A DNA stretch of 64,000 bases from the NCBI RefSeq assembly GCF_022354825.1, contig NZ_CP031168.1, forward strand, positions 681,001-745,000. The letters are read 5' to 3'. A program made the position numbers and the translations under genes. This DNA is from Paenibacillus sp. H1-7 (GTDB lineage: Bacteria > Bacillota > Bacilli > Paenibacillales > NBRC-103111). The notes under the pieces are model-generated. The model did not search any database, was not told the DNA's origin, and saw nothing but the letters and a program-made list of their open reading frames with translations. Shown piece by piece: positions 26,069-35,477 of this stretch (position 1 is the stretch's first letter; each line of letters starts with the position of its first letter).

Positions 26069-26881
26069 TCAGACGGGAACAACATCGATGTATTGCACTC
26101 TGCCGTCATCCCCGTCTATAACCAGCTGGATCTCTACGGCCGGGACGGAAGCAAGCGCCCGCAGCGTGGGCGAATGACGCAGCTCATCCATTAGATGCCA
26201 GCCCGTCGGGCAAAGGATGTAGCGGCGGTCGCCGCGTGCCATGAACGTGTTCGCAATAAAGCTCCACAGCTCGTCCCAATGCTCAAGCTGAATCGTTTCC
26301 AAACGCTCCGCATACAAGGAATAGTATTGGAGGCGCTTGGCCGGCTCGTGGATGATGAGATCCGTTCTATACAAATCTGTAATCAATGGATAAACCTCCC
26401 CGCTTCGAAGCTTGTCTCGCAGCCATTGCTTGGATGAAGGCCGGATCCCGTTCAAAATGACCTCTTGGTCCTCGTTGGCAATAGACACCATCTTAGGTCT
26501 GCCGAAATGAGGGAGCAGCTGCTCGAACAGGACTGCTTGCGTTTCCAGACTGCCGATCGGGATTTGCATATGAACATCACCGGAGTAGAGAGCATGGGGC
26601 GCCAGCAGCCATTGGGCGAGCACCGACATTTCCCCGTCTGGAGAGGGTGATTCCAGACCTTGCGTATAAATGAAAAAATCGGCGGCATCGCTATCTCCGG
26701 CTACCAGAATGCCGTTTCCTTGACATACAACGAGCTTCTCTTCCTTCAACCAATCCAAAGCCGGTCCACCTCCCATCGTTTTCACAACTCTAATCAATCC
26801 AATCCGCTCATGAAGTCGCAGGGGACATGATTTTATTGTAATCTGAGGGTATGCCGATGACAACTTTTCCATGGATGCCAA
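26069..26881 (-). CDS. Conserved-looking protein of unknown function
   Basis: I do not recognise this protein of up to 270 aa. It is soluble, mixed alpha/beta and acidic, without signal peptide, membrane helices or a motif I can name. Visible features are a Trp-rich middle (KQWLRDKLRSG, HWDELWSFIANTFMARGD), CPTGWHLMDEL near the end and a C-terminal beta-like segment (VEIQLVIDGDDG). Codon use resembles the neighbours, and the opposite strand lacks a better gene. The start is uncertain: TTG 26881 and ATG 26872 have no ribosome site, and a GGGAGGTGG near residue 35 could support a later TTG start. Confidence 0.6.
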   Translation of the reverse strand: MASMEKLSSAYPQITIKSCPLRLHERIGLIRVVKTMGGGPALDWLKEEKLVVCQGNGILVAGDSDAADFFIYTQGLESPSPDGEMSVLAQWLLAPHALYSGDVHMQIPIGSLETQAVLFEQLLPHFGRPKMVSIANEDQEVILNGIRPSSKQWLRDKLRSGEVYPLITDLYRTDLIIHEPAKRLQYYSLYAERLETIQLEHWDELWSFIANTFMARGDRRYILCPTGWHLMDELRHSPTLRALASVPAVEIQLVIDGDDGRVQYIDVVPV

Positions 26882-26986
26882 TTGTTAGGCGGATGTCAGG
26901 AATTTTAATCTTTTAGTCTAAAAGTTACCTAAAGCTTGTTTGCCATAATACTATACAAAAGCAGTACAATGGCAGGGGGAATTCAA

Positions 26987-27349
26987 ATGGCAAAAGTGAT
27001 GGTAGTCGACGATGCGGCTTTTATGAGAATGATGCTGAAGACGATGCTTACGGAAGAAGGGCATGAGATCGTAGCCGAAGCGGCGAACGGTTTGGAAGCG
27101 GTGCAGGCATATATGTCGGCCAAGCCCGATCTGGTAACGATGGACATTACGATGCCCGAGCTTGACGGAGTAGGGGCCGTCAGGGAAATTCACAGGCTGG
27201 ACCCGCGGGCCAAAATCATTATGTGCTCCGCCATGGGGCAAAAGGCAATGGTGATCGAGGCGATAACGGCGGGAGCGAAGGATTTTGTCGTAAAGCCGTT
27301 TCAAAAGGAACGCGTGATGGAATCTGTTAACAAAGTGTTAGGATTATAA
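26987..27349 (+). CDS. cheY: CheY-type single-domain response regulator
   Basis: This 120-aa receiver closely resembles B. subtilis CheY, including AAFMRMMLK, LVTMDITMPELDG, IIMCSAMGQ and AGAKDFVVKPFQ. The acidic pair is Asp8-Asp9, the phosphorylated residue Asp53 and the conserved Lys is Lys103. When phosphorylated by CheA it would act on the flagellar switch. AGGGGG precedes the ATG at 26987; the frame back to 26936 is unsupported. It lies outside any flagellar or chemotaxis operon in this window, so a paralogue with another partner is possible. Confidence 0.85.
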   Translation: MAKVMVVDDAAFMRMMLKTMLTEEGHEIVAEAANGLEAVQAYMSAKPDLVTMDITMPELDGVGAVREIHRLDPRAKIIMCSAMGQKAMVIEAITAGAKDFVVKPFQKERVMESVNKVLGL

Positions 27350-27356
27350 GCGGACG

Positions 27357-27393
27357 GCCTCCTTGCCATGATGTGGCGACGGAGGTTTTTTAC
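27357..27393 (+). terminator. Intrinsic terminator of the CheY gene
   Basis: CCTCC-N2-GCCA pairs with TGGC-N2-GGAGG, followed by T6. Confidence 0.8.
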
Positions 27394-27452
27394 TTGTAAA
27401 CAATACATATACTGTATATAGCGAAACTGAAGAGAGGGGAGGGTGATGAACT

Positions 27453-28199
27453 TTGCGGTGGAAAGCGATAGGCGGGGTCGTGCTGCTCATAGGCGTCGCA
27501 GCCGCAGCCGCCATTCAAATATACGGCAAGCCGTATCATCCCGATGCGTCTGCGCTTGAGGCAATGAGAGGGGGACACGGAATTACCGTAACGGACAGCA
27601 AACGGTGGATCGCCTTCGAGCCGCTGCAGGTCAAGCAGCCGGACGTTATATTGTATCCTGGCGCATGGATCAGTCCCGAGAGCTATGCCCCGCTCGCCTC
27701 CCTGCTGGCCGATCGGGGCTACCGCACCTGGATCGTCAAAATGCCGTTTGAGCTTGCGGTATTCGGCGTAGAACGGGCAGCGGATATTATGGAGATGAAT
27801 CCGAAGCAGCCGTACGTCATCGGAGGCCATTCGCTCGGAGGCGCGATGGCAGCCCGTTACGCGGCCAAACATCCCGACAGCGTGCACGGGATCTTTTTTC
27901 TGGCGGCATATGCAGATCAGAAGGGCAGTATCAGGGAGACGAAGCTGGCGGCGTTATCCATTACCGGCAAAGAGGACGGCGTTCTGAACAGGCAAGCCTA
28001 CGAGGAAGGGAAAGCGTATTTGCCGGAGAGCACCGTCTATGAAGAGATCAAAGGCGGCAATCATGCCGGCTTCGGCAGCTACGGGATGCAGAAGGGAGAC
28101 AGGCCATCCAGGCTGAAGCCCGATGAGCAGGAGGCCCTTACGGCGGACATGCTGAGCAAATGGATGAATACCATAGTGACGCGCTCCAGCAGCAAATAA
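27453..28199 (+). CDS. Membrane-anchored alpha/beta hydrolase
   Basis: This 248-aa protein starts with one hydrophobic helix (about 5-22, alanine-rich) that should export or anchor it. The fold is alpha/beta hydrolase (dienelactone-like family 5). The nucleophile elbow is GGHSLGG near residue 131, a likely acid is in GKEDGV near 175, and the His is in GGNHAGFG near 204. The start is TTG at 27453, nine bases after GGGAGGG. The nearby ATG at 27446 is out of frame. Substrate unknown. Confidence 0.85.
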   Translation: MRWKAIGGVVLLIGVAAAAAIQIYGKPYHPDASALEAMRGGHGITVTDSKRWIAFEPLQVKQPDVILYPGAWISPESYAPLASLLADRGYRTWIVKMPFELAVFGVERAADIMEMNPKQPYVIGGHSLGGAMAARYAAKHPDSVHGIFFLAAYADQKGSIRETKLAALSITGKEDGVLNRQAYEEGKAYLPESTVYEEIKGGNHAGFGSYGMQKGDRPSRLKPDEQEALTADMLSKWMNTIVTRSSSK

Positions 28200-28216
28200 A
28201 GTAAAGACGACAGCAA

Positions 28217-28250
28217 AAAACCACCCGTTGGCTGGACGAATGGTTTTCGG
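28217..28250. terminator. Possible bidirectional terminator
   Basis: AAAACCA (28217-28223) pairs with TGGTTTT (28241-28247), with CGT/ACG inside. It lies between two convergent genes. The GC content of the stem is low. Confidence 0.45.
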
Positions 28251-28275
28251 TTGTATCGGTCGAGTTCAGTTCAGT

Positions 28276-28644
28276 TCAGGTAATCCCCTGATATGGCGTT
28301 TTGCCGGAAGGGGCGTACGCCTGGCTCGGAGTAGCGAGCGGCTCTCCGTTCTTATAATAGACCTTCGGGTCAAGAATAACGAAGAAAATGTGGATGTTAT
28401 CGTAGCCCTGCTCCTGGAGCAGCCGGTTCAGCATGGAGGCCGCGGCGTCATGAACCTCCTGCTTGCGGGGAAACATTAGAATTTCTACGCTGAGCGGGAC
28501 CTGGGTAATAGCTTCCGTGACCAGCGATTCCATCTTTACTTTCTCGTTCGATATGTTGACGATATGGGCGAATTCCTCCACCACCCGGGGGGCTATCGTT
28601 CGTAAAACATCCGTGGGAAAACCTTTAAAACGCAAATAAGGCAT
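28276..28644 (-). CDS. DUF1904-family small protein (tautomerase-like fold)
   Basis: This 122-aa protein resembles the DUF1904 family of Bacillus and Paenibacillus, which has a macrophage-migration-inhibitory-factor-like (tautomerase) fold. The opening PYLRFKGFPTDVLR, the middle VEILMFPRKQEVHD and the HIFFVILDP strand fit. The function of the family is unknown. AAGGGAG lies upstream of the ATG. Confidence 0.75.
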   Translation of the reverse strand: MPYLRFKGFPTDVLRTIAPRVVEEFAHIVNISNEKVKMESLVTEAITQVPLSVEILMFPRKQEVHDAAASMLNRLLQEQGYDNIHIFFVILDPKVYYKNGEPLATPSQAYAPSGKTPYQGIT

Positions 28645-28758
28645 GGTGTCCGTCTCCCTTATATTCCAATATAAAAAGCAGCAGCATATCGATGCTCCCG
28701 CCAGACCTGAAACGATCAGCTTGTCCTAACCAGCGAGCCTGCCACTGGGGCTGTCTAT

Positions 28759-28787
28759 TGATTATATGTACATTTTTACATATAATA
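28759..28787 (+). promoter_or_regulatory. PadR promoter with overlapping perfect palindrome
   Basis: TTGATT (28759-28764), a 17-bp spacer and TATAAT (28782-28787) form a good sigma-A promoter. A perfect inverted repeat, ATTATATGTA-N6-TACATATAAT (28762-28787), covers the spacer and -10. It contains the ATGT/ACAT elements typical of PadR operators, so the regulator probably represses itself. Confidence 0.8.
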
Positions 28788-28854
28788 GGCTCGTGAACAT
28801 CGTACTACGGTTCCATATTTCTGTCAACCGAACAACCGTTACACGGGAGGGACC

Positions 28855-29445
28855 ATGAATACTCTTTCATACGGCTTGCTTGCCATGCTTGCTCAGGGGC
28901 CGTGCACAGGGTATGAGCTGATGCTGCAAATTCAGCCGGTCTGGCAGGCGAAGCACAGTCAGATTTATCCGCTGCTTGCGAAGCTCGAGCAAAACGGCTT
29001 CGTCAGGTTCGTCGAAGTGCCGCAGAAGGAGAAGCCGGATAAAAAAGTGTACTCTATCACGGAACGGGGCGTCGAGGCACTGAAGCAATGGCTTCCAAGC
29101 GAGACCTCCGAGCCGGTCAAGCGGGACGAGATGCTGCTCAAAACCTACTGCATCTGGCTTGTTGACCCATCAAAGACGGAGCGTTTGTTTGAGGAACGGC
29201 TCGAGAGCTTTGGGAAAAAAATGAGTAAATATAAGTCAATGCTGTCCGAGCTGCATCGGGAGGACGATAACGCAGAGCGCTTGCCGGGCGCAGGTTCCGC
29301 CTCGTTCGGCCAATATATATTGCTAAAGAGGGCTATAGACAGCGCTCAAATGGAGATGGATTGGTGCCGCTGGGTGCTGCAGCAGCTGCAGGAGCAGAGG
29401 GAGAAGCGGGCCGCTGCAGAGGCAGCCAAGGATGCCGCGCAGTGA
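28855..29445 (+). CDS. PadR-family transcriptional regulator
   Basis: This 196-aa protein has an N-terminal PadR winged helix (MLAQGPCTGYELMLQI, QIYPLLAKLEQNGFV, VYSITERG) and a C-terminal helical dimerisation region with coiled-coil character. The tail is Ala/Glu/Lys-rich. It should repress its own promoter at 28759-28787 and perhaps an unlinked efflux or detoxification gene, since no partner gene sits beside it. Its inducer is unknown. Confidence 0.92.
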   Translation: MNTLSYGLLAMLAQGPCTGYELMLQIQPVWQAKHSQIYPLLAKLEQNGFVRFVEVPQKEKPDKKVYSITERGVEALKQWLPSETSEPVKRDEMLLKTYCIWLVDPSKTERLFEERLESFGKKMSKYKSMLSELHREDDNAERLPGAGSASFGQYILLKRAIDSAQMEMDWCRWVLQQLQEQREKRAAAEAAKDAAQ

Positions 29446-29721
29446 CGCCCTAACCCGGGCGAATGCCTCGCTAGGCAGGCAGGTCATCCCTCTATCCGAT
29501 GGAGCTTCACTTAATTTATAGGTCAGGTCGTCTTGTCGTTCATCGCTGTGAATACGATAGGCCGATTTATTTGTTTTTGCCCCCGTGCAAAATCCAGTGC
29601 AACATTCGTTGCTCCCATCGCCGTGCGTGCGTGCCTTTATCCCGTTTTTATGCTATGGTTAGATGTGAGAGAATTGGCAAGAGCTTGATGACTAATCGGG
29701 AGCTGAAGTGAGGGTAGATGG

Positions 29722-30690
29722 ATGAACGATCGCAAGATGATTGTCTGTTTGGGCGAGCTTTTAATTGATTTTGTACCGGAAGAGAACGGACAGCCGCTGG
29801 ATAAGGTGCCTGCTTTCCAGCGAGCGGCGGGGGGAGCTCCCGCCAACGTAGCCGCGGCCGTAGCGAAGCTGGGCGGATCGTCCCGGTTTATCGGGAAGAT
29901 CGGCAGCGACGCGTTCGGCCGTTATTTGCGCGGCACGCTGATTGACGCGGGAGTGGAGCCGGCGCTCGTCGAGACGGAAGAGGCGAGGACGGGCCTGGCC
30001 TTTGTATCGCTCCGCCGGGACGGGGAGCGGGATTTCTTGTTTTACCGCGAGCCGGCCGCGGATATGCTGCTTGAGGCGTCGGAGCTGGAGGACGATTGGC
30101 TGCACGACGCAGCCGTATATCATTTCGGCTCCGTATCCCTGATCAGCGAGCCGAGCCGGACGGCAACACTGGAGGCGGCGCGCAAGGTCCGGGCGGCGGG
30201 CGGAGTCGTATCGTACGACCCGAACCTTCGTCCTGCCTTATGGCCGGACGAGCAGACGATGCGGCAGGAGGTGCTCGCGCATATCGCTTTGGCCGATATA
30301 GTGAAGGTCAGTGAAGAGGAAGCGTCGCTTCTGCTGGAGACGCACCCGGCGGATGCGGTGCAGCAGCTGCTGGCTATGGGAGCCAAGGCTGTGGTCGTCA
30401 CAAGAGGCGAGGAAGGCTGTTTCGTCGTTACGCGCAATGCGATGACGCTGGTACCGGGCGTGCGTGTTAAGGCGGTCGATACGACGGGAGCGGGAGACAG
30501 CTTCGTCGGAGCGATGCTATACAAGCTGGCGGAATGCGGAATGACAGCCGAGCGGCTGGAAGGGCTGTTGTCCGATGAAGCGGCTGTGATGGACATTTTT
30601 ACATTCGCCAATAAGGTAGGCGCAATCACTACGACGCGTCGAGGCGCGATTCCTGCGCTGCCGACGCTGGCAGAAGTCGAAGCGCTTTAA
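29722..30690 (+). CDS. PfkB-family carbohydrate kinase, fructokinase-like
   Basis: This 322-aa enzyme phosphorylates a sugar with ATP. Both PfkB signatures are present: GGAPANVAAAVAKLGG near residue 36 and DTTGAGDSFVGAML near 253, the latter with the catalytic Asp. The opening (VCLGELLIDFVPE) is typical of fructokinases (ScrK/FrkB type). No transporter or hydrolase is linked, so the exact sugar is inferred. The ATG at 29722 has GAGGGTAG upstream. Confidence 0.9.
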   Translation: MNDRKMIVCLGELLIDFVPEENGQPLDKVPAFQRAAGGAPANVAAAVAKLGGSSRFIGKIGSDAFGRYLRGTLIDAGVEPALVETEEARTGLAFVSLRRDGERDFLFYREPAADMLLEASELEDDWLHDAAVYHFGSVSLISEPSRTATLEAARKVRAAGGVVSYDPNLRPALWPDEQTMRQEVLAHIALADIVKVSEEEASLLLETHPADAVQQLLAMGAKAVVVTRGEEGCFVVTRNAMTLVPGVRVKAVDTTGAGDSFVGAMLYKLAECGMTAERLEGLLSDEAAVMDIFTFANKVGAITTTRRGAIPALPTLAEVEAL

Positions 30691-30701
30691 TACAACAACA
30701 A

Positions 30702-30748
30702 AGAAGGGAATCTGCTTTGGAATCAAGCAGGTTCCCTTCTTCGTTTCT
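30702..30748. terminator. Terminator shared by sugar kinase and FAD oxidoreductase genes
   Basis: AGAAGGGAA and CTGCTT pair with AAGCAG and TTCCCTTCT around a short loop, between two convergent genes. Confidence 0.85.
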
Positions 30749-30815
30749 ATGCCGCTAGAAGCTTAGCGGAACGGTACGTTGTGCTGCGGGCAGCGGGCGA
30801 GAGTGTGGTCGGCGC

Positions 30816-33062
30816 TTAATACACCCGCGCCTCGACGAGCTCGGCGCAGCGGCCGCCGTTCGTTGCTTCGACGACGAGCCGGATCCGGGACGTATGCACC
30901 GCTTGGCTCAAGCGGTGGGTACGCTTGCGCTTGCGGTTCGCGCGCTCCTCATGCAGGACGGTCCATTCACCGTCCACTAACGCCTCCAGCCGGTAATCGC
31001 GCACGAGCTCTGGAATGATCTCGAACGGGGTCCGGTGGTGATGCAGGTTGATCAAATCCTCGTTCACGTCGTCGTTAAAGACGAGCTGCACCTCATTCAC
31101 CTCGACCGGCTGCTCCCAGCTCAGCTCCAACGTCGCGGATTCTCCTTGGCGAAGCGGCTCGGAGCTCCACAGATGAGGCTGCCCGTAAGGGCGGAGGTAG
31201 CCGTCCTTGACGTTGTCAGCGGTGAAGGCTGCCGTCTCCGGATGAAGCCGGAAGCAGAACGGACGGCGCACGAGCTTCTTCATGCTCCATTGAACTACCG
31301 GCTGATCCGGCTGATGATCCTCCAAATCGCGCGAGACGACCGGCTTCCGTCCTTTGTCGAACGCGAGCACGCCGGTGTGTGGCTCATCGGATACATACAG
31401 CGCGACGCCGTCGCAGGCTTTCACGACGATGAACGCGTTCTGAGGCGTATCCGGCTTCCAGGCGAGCGGCACCTGAATCCACTGCCGCTCGCCTGGAGCA
31501 ACCGCCACCGTGCCGCTTACTTCGAGCTTGTGCGGCACGTAGTTTTCCCCTCGGCCGGTGCTCCACACCTCGACCTCGAGCGTTGCCGGCGCCGCCGCAT
31601 CGACCAGCAGGTCGAGCCGCTCCAGCTCCGGCGCCACGGGTACGAGCAGGCCGGCGTCCCGGGCCAGCTCATACCGCTCGGCGGCTTGCTCCACCGCGAG
31701 CCGCCGCAGCGTGCTCGACGCCGTGACGGCGGCACGGCGGGCAAGGTCCCGTTCATCGGCATTGTGCAGGCCGATGACGGAGGCATCCTGGCGCAGCAGC
31801 GTCTGCTGCAGCTGCGCCAGATGCTCGCGGTACACGCCGCGCGGCGTCGTGCCGAGCTGCACAGCCAGCGCCGCGCCGGTGCCCGCGGCCTCGCCGATGA
31901 CCGCGCACGTGGCCATGACGCGCGTCGTCCCGAAGGCGACGTGGGAGGCGCTGATGTTGCGTCCCGCAAACATCAGGTTCGACACGTTCGCCGAGTAGAG
32001 CGAGCGGAACGGGATGTGGTATATCCCGTCGGCGTGCAAGTGCTTCGAGCCGCTCTCTGTCGAATACATCCCCTGCGGCGGATGAAGATCAATCGACCAG
32101 CCTCCGAAGGCGACCCGGTCCTCGAACTCCCGCTGGGCGAGAATGTCGTTCTGGTTCAGCACGTAATCGCCGACGAAGCGGCGGTATTCCCGTTTGCCCG
32201 GCAAGGAGCCGACCCATTCGAGTGTCATGTTGGCGGCGTCGAACTGGCCGGAATTTTTAATATAATCCCAAATGCCGTAAATAACCGACCACAGCTCGTC
32301 GCGAATGCGTTCATTCTGATGAACCGTGTCCAGCTCGCCGCCCCACTCGATCCACCAGTAATGGCAGCCCGAATCACCGCTGCGGATGACTCTTTTGATT
32401 GGGATCGACGTCTGGGTAATGTCTTTGGCAAAGCTTGGAGGGATATAGGCAACAGGGTGCCCGACATCCTTCGTATAAAATAACAGCGTGCTGCCGAGGG
32501 TAATCGAGTCCGCTTCCTCCGGCGCCCAATCCTCGTTGTATTCGTGCCTCGCCTCACGGCCGATCCGGTATTTGGCTCCGGCCAAAAAGCCGACCAGACC
32601 GTCGCCGGTACAATCCAAAAACATAGCGCTTTCAAAACGGATTTTGCGCTCCGAGCCCATCATCCACCCGGTGACGGAGACAATGCGGCGGTCGTCCGCT
32701 TCCCCAACCGCTTCCACCTCGTGAACGTCCGTGTTCAGGAACAGCTGAATATTCGGCTCCGCCAGCACCGTTTCCAGCACGACCAAATCCCAGAAATACG
32801 GATTCCCGTCCGGGTTCCGGTATTGATTTTCCACGAACATCTCACCCATAATGCCGGTTTCCCGGGCATAACGGTTCGTTCCGTGCGCTGTGGCGCCGCA
32901 TACCCATACCCGGACCTCGCTGCTGGAATTGCCGCCGAGGACGGGGCGGTTCTGGATCAAGGCTACCGTGCTGCCGAGACGGGCCGCGGCGACAGCGGCG
33001 CTGACTCCGGCCAAGCCGCCTCCGATGACGGTAATATCGGTTTGGATCAGTTCGTTTTTCAT
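30816..33062 (-). CDS. FAD-dependent oxidoreductase with C-terminal accessory domain
   Basis: This 748-aa protein starts with a FAD-binding Rossmann motif (VIGGGLAGVSAAVAAARLG) and has LGGNSSSEVRV and LDCTGDGLVGFLAG, as in the FAD_oxidored family found in polysaccharide-use loci. Residues beyond about 450 lack flavin motifs and look like beta-sandwich, carbohydrate-associated modules. No signal peptide is present, so it is cytosolic. AGAGGTGAT precedes the ATG. It is divergent from an AraC regulator and may act on a sugar derivative. The substrate is unknown. Confidence 0.85.
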   Translation of the reverse strand: MKNELIQTDITVIGGGLAGVSAAVAAARLGSTVALIQNRPVLGGNSSSEVRVWVCGATAHGTNRYARETGIMGEMFVENQYRNPDGNPYFWDLVVLETVLAEPNIQLFLNTDVHEVEAVGEADDRRIVSVTGWMMGSERKIRFESAMFLDCTGDGLVGFLAGAKYRIGREARHEYNEDWAPEEADSITLGSTLLFYTKDVGHPVAYIPPSFAKDITQTSIPIKRVIRSGDSGCHYWWIEWGGELDTVHQNERIRDELWSVIYGIWDYIKNSGQFDAANMTLEWVGSLPGKREYRRFVGDYVLNQNDILAQREFEDRVAFGGWSIDLHPPQGMYSTESGSKHLHADGIYHIPFRSLYSANVSNLMFAGRNISASHVAFGTTRVMATCAVIGEAAGTGAALAVQLGTTPRGVYREHLAQLQQTLLRQDASVIGLHNADERDLARRAAVTASSTLRRLAVEQAAERYELARDAGLLVPVAPELERLDLLVDAAAPATLEVEVWSTGRGENYVPHKLEVSGTVAVAPGERQWIQVPLAWKPDTPQNAFIVVKACDGVALYVSDEPHTGVLAFDKGRKPVVSRDLEDHQPDQPVVQWSMKKLVRRPFCFRLHPETAAFTADNVKDGYLRPYGQPHLWSSEPLRQGESATLELSWEQPVEVNEVQLVFNDDVNEDLINLHHHRTPFEIIPELVRDYRLEALVDGEWTVLHEERANRKRKRTHRLSQAVHTSRIRLVVEATNGGRCAELVEARVY

Positions 33063-33225
33063 ATCGGATCACCTCTGCTTCAAAATAATTGCTTATCTAT
33101 AATTTCATTATATGAGGGGCTATTTACTTTTAACATGCACTGATTTAGCATTGAGTATATACAAAATTTCATCGATGTCAGTTCGTGAGCATCGACATGA
33201 ATCGTTCAGAGAGGGGGCGCCGGGC

Positions 33226-34047
33226 ATGGAGGCTCCGTTTACAGAATGGCTGCCCGTTGTCCTGCAATATACGTTTTGGAAGCGGAAAGCCGACTTTCAG
33301 CTTGCAGAGGATACGTATGAGGAATGGGTGCTGTTTGCGGTAGAGGAAGGCTCGTTCCGCTATGAAATTAGTGAGTCGTCGGGAACAGCCGCCTTCGGCG
33401 ACATCATCGTCTGTCCTCCAAGGACACCGTTTCACCGGGAGGTGGTCGAGCCGGTCTCATTTCATTTTTACACGTTCGGCTGGTCGCGACGCGATTGCGG
33501 AGAGGATTCCGCCCCTATTGGCGGTGATGAGGTCCCCGTTCGGCTGGCGCTGACGGACAGCACCCGGCTGTCCTCGACCTACCTGTACATGCGGCAGCTG
33601 GCCAGACTCGGCCCGCCTGCGCAGAGGCTCGGGCAATGGAACCATTTGCTGCAGGATTTATGGCAGCAATACGTGATGGAGCGCGAGCTGGCCGAGTCGG
33701 CCTCGTCCGTCGTTCAGCAGGAGCTGGATCCGGTCATGATCGAGGCGGGAAGTTGGCTGCAGCGCCATGCTTTCGGGCCTGTCCTGCTGAAGGAGCTTTG
33801 CAGCAATCTCGGCTTAAGCCCCGTCCAGTTCACGCGCAAGTTCCAAGCCGCCTATCGGATGACGCCGATGGATTATTTAACCTCATTAAGAATTCAAAAA
33901 GCGCAAACGCTGCTGCTGGAAACGACGCTCACGCTGGAGCAAGTCGCCGAACGGTGCGGCTACGAGAACGGCTTCTACTTAAGCCGTGTCTTTTCCCGAA
34001 GGATGAACGTGAGTCCGTCGCAATTCCGCAGCATGCACCGTGTCTAG
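33226..34047 (+). CDS. AraC-family transcriptional regulator
   Basis: This 273-aa protein has an N-terminal cupin-type sensor (GSFRYEIS, FGDIIVCPPRTPFHREV) and C-terminal double HTH (LCSNLGLSPVQFTRKFQ and LEQVAERCGYENGFYLSRVF). The ATG at 33226 follows GAGAGGGGG by eight bases. The frame opens at 33112 without support. It is divergent from the FAD oxidoreductase and followed by a sugar dehydrogenase, both likely targets. Confidence 0.9.
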   Translation: MEAPFTEWLPVVLQYTFWKRKADFQLAEDTYEEWVLFAVEEGSFRYEISESSGTAAFGDIIVCPPRTPFHREVVEPVSFHFYTFGWSRRDCGEDSAPIGGDEVPVRLALTDSTRLSSTYLYMRQLARLGPPAQRLGQWNHLLQDLWQQYVMERELAESASSVVQQELDPVMIEAGSWLQRHAFGPVLLKELCSNLGLSPVQFTRKFQAAYRMTPMDYLTSLRIQKAQTLLLETTLTLEQVAERCGYENGFYLSRVFSRRMNVSPSQFRSMHRV

Positions 34048-34245
34048 CTCTGCAGCTCATTAGGCGCTCTTCAAGCGTTGAAGTGCGGGCTTCGTCCGGC
34101 CGGTGCGATGTCCTGTTTTCGTGCGATGTCGCAATGTTACATTCCGCTGTCGCCTATTTGGAATGGGATGCTTTTCCGAACCGTGGTACGATGTGGCTAC
34201 AACCACTTAGGATGTCATTTTGGATTTCGGGAGGGTGAATTACGG

Positions 34246-35319
34246 ATGGCGAGTAAAGTAAGAATCGGCATTATCGGAAGCGGCGGCATTGCGGGAGCGC
34301 ATGTGAGAGCCTATAAACAAATGGAAGATGTGGACGTGGTTGCCGTAGCGGATATTATTCCGGGCAAAGCGGACGAGTTTATCGCGAAGCACGAGCTGAC
34401 AGGCGCCCGCGGCTTTGACGATCACCACAGACTGCTGGAGCTGGAGCTGGACGGTGTCAGCGTCTGCACGCCGAACGTATCGCACAGCTCTACCAGTGTC
34501 GATGCGCTGAGGGCAGGCAAGCACGTGCTGGTCGAGAAGCCGATGTCCGTCACGCTGGAGCAAGCAGTAGAAATGGTGCAGGCGGGGAAAAAGGCGCAGC
34601 GCATGCTGTCCATAGCCTTCCAGCCGCGCTATGACCCGAACATGCAGACGGTGCGGGATATTGTCCGCTCCGGTCAGCTCGGTGACGTCTATTATGTGCA
34701 AACCGGAGGCGGGCGCCGCCGTGGCATGCCCGGAGGGACGTTCATTTCCAAGGAATTGGCCGGGGCGGGTGCGCTAGCGGACATCGGCTGCTATTCTCTT
34801 GATATGGTGCTGAACGCTCTCGGCTATCCGAAGCCGTTGACCGTGTCGGCGATGACCAGCAACCATTTCGGCACCAATCCCAAGTACCATTCGCAGGCGA
34901 GCCGTTTCGAAGTGGAGGATTTCGGCATGGCGATGATCCGCTTCGAGGGCGACTTGACCGTCAACTTCAAAATCGGCTGGGCCATGCATATGGATACGCT
35001 CGGTCCGACGCTGTTTCTCGGCAAGGATGCGGGCTTGAAGGTCACTCCATCCGGCAGCGGGGCGTGGGACGGCGGTATCACTTCGATCGCCTTGTACCAC
35101 GATATTCTCGGTCACCCGACCGAGAGCCCGATTCCGGTCAAGCAGCATAACGTCAATATTTTTTACGAAAAGGTGCGCGACTTCGTCACAGCCATTCAGG
35201 AAGGAAGGCCGGCTCCGATTCCGGGTGAGGATATTATCCGGAACCAGGCCATTATCGACGGCATACTGAGATCCGGGGAGAGCAAGCGGGAAGTCGATAT
35301 TGTTATTCCCGAGCTGTAG
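34246..35319 (+). CDS. Gfo/Idh/MocA-family dehydrogenase
   Basis: This 357-aa NAD(P)-dependent oxidoreductase opens with GIIGSGGIAGAHVRAYKQM, has HVLVEKPM and a GGALADIGCYSLD-like segment with the conserved acidic and His residues of the family. It differs clearly from the two other family members in the window and probably takes another sugar. GGGAGGGTGA precedes the ATG at 34246. It may be controlled by the AraC protein encoded just upstream. Confidence 0.92.
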   Translation: MASKVRIGIIGSGGIAGAHVRAYKQMEDVDVVAVADIIPGKADEFIAKHELTGARGFDDHHRLLELELDGVSVCTPNVSHSSTSVDALRAGKHVLVEKPMSVTLEQAVEMVQAGKKAQRMLSIAFQPRYDPNMQTVRDIVRSGQLGDVYYVQTGGGRRRGMPGGTFISKELAGAGALADIGCYSLDMVLNALGYPKPLTVSAMTSNHFGTNPKYHSQASRFEVEDFGMAMIRFEGDLTVNFKIGWAMHMDTLGPTLFLGKDAGLKVTPSGSGAWDGGITSIALYHDILGHPTESPIPVKQHNVNIFYEKVRDFVTAIQEGRPAPIPGEDIIRNQAIIDGILRSGESKREVDIVIPEL

Positions 35320-35357
35320 CCCCGAAGCCTTTATAGCTCTATAGCTCATGAAACATG

Positions 35358-35436
35358 AAAACCGCAGGATTCCAAGCGAGCATTGCCTTGTCCTTGAAGG
35401 ATAAGGCTTGACCGGCTGGAGTCCGGCGGTTTTTGG
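35358..35436. terminator. Terminator after the sugar dehydrogenase gene
   Basis: AAAACCGC-AGGA-TCCAAGC pairs imperfectly with GGCTGGA-TCC-GGCGGTTTTT, ending in T5. A small convergent gene lies beyond. Confidence 0.75.
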
Positions 35437-35477
35437 TTATGTCCGGCGAGGAGTGCGCCTGTCAAATAACGAAGCCT

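Noticed and set aside
26069..26881. PhnH-like C-P lyase subunit
   Set aside because: Considered because of loose similarity near the C-terminus, but the PhnH opening motif is absent and no phn genes are present.
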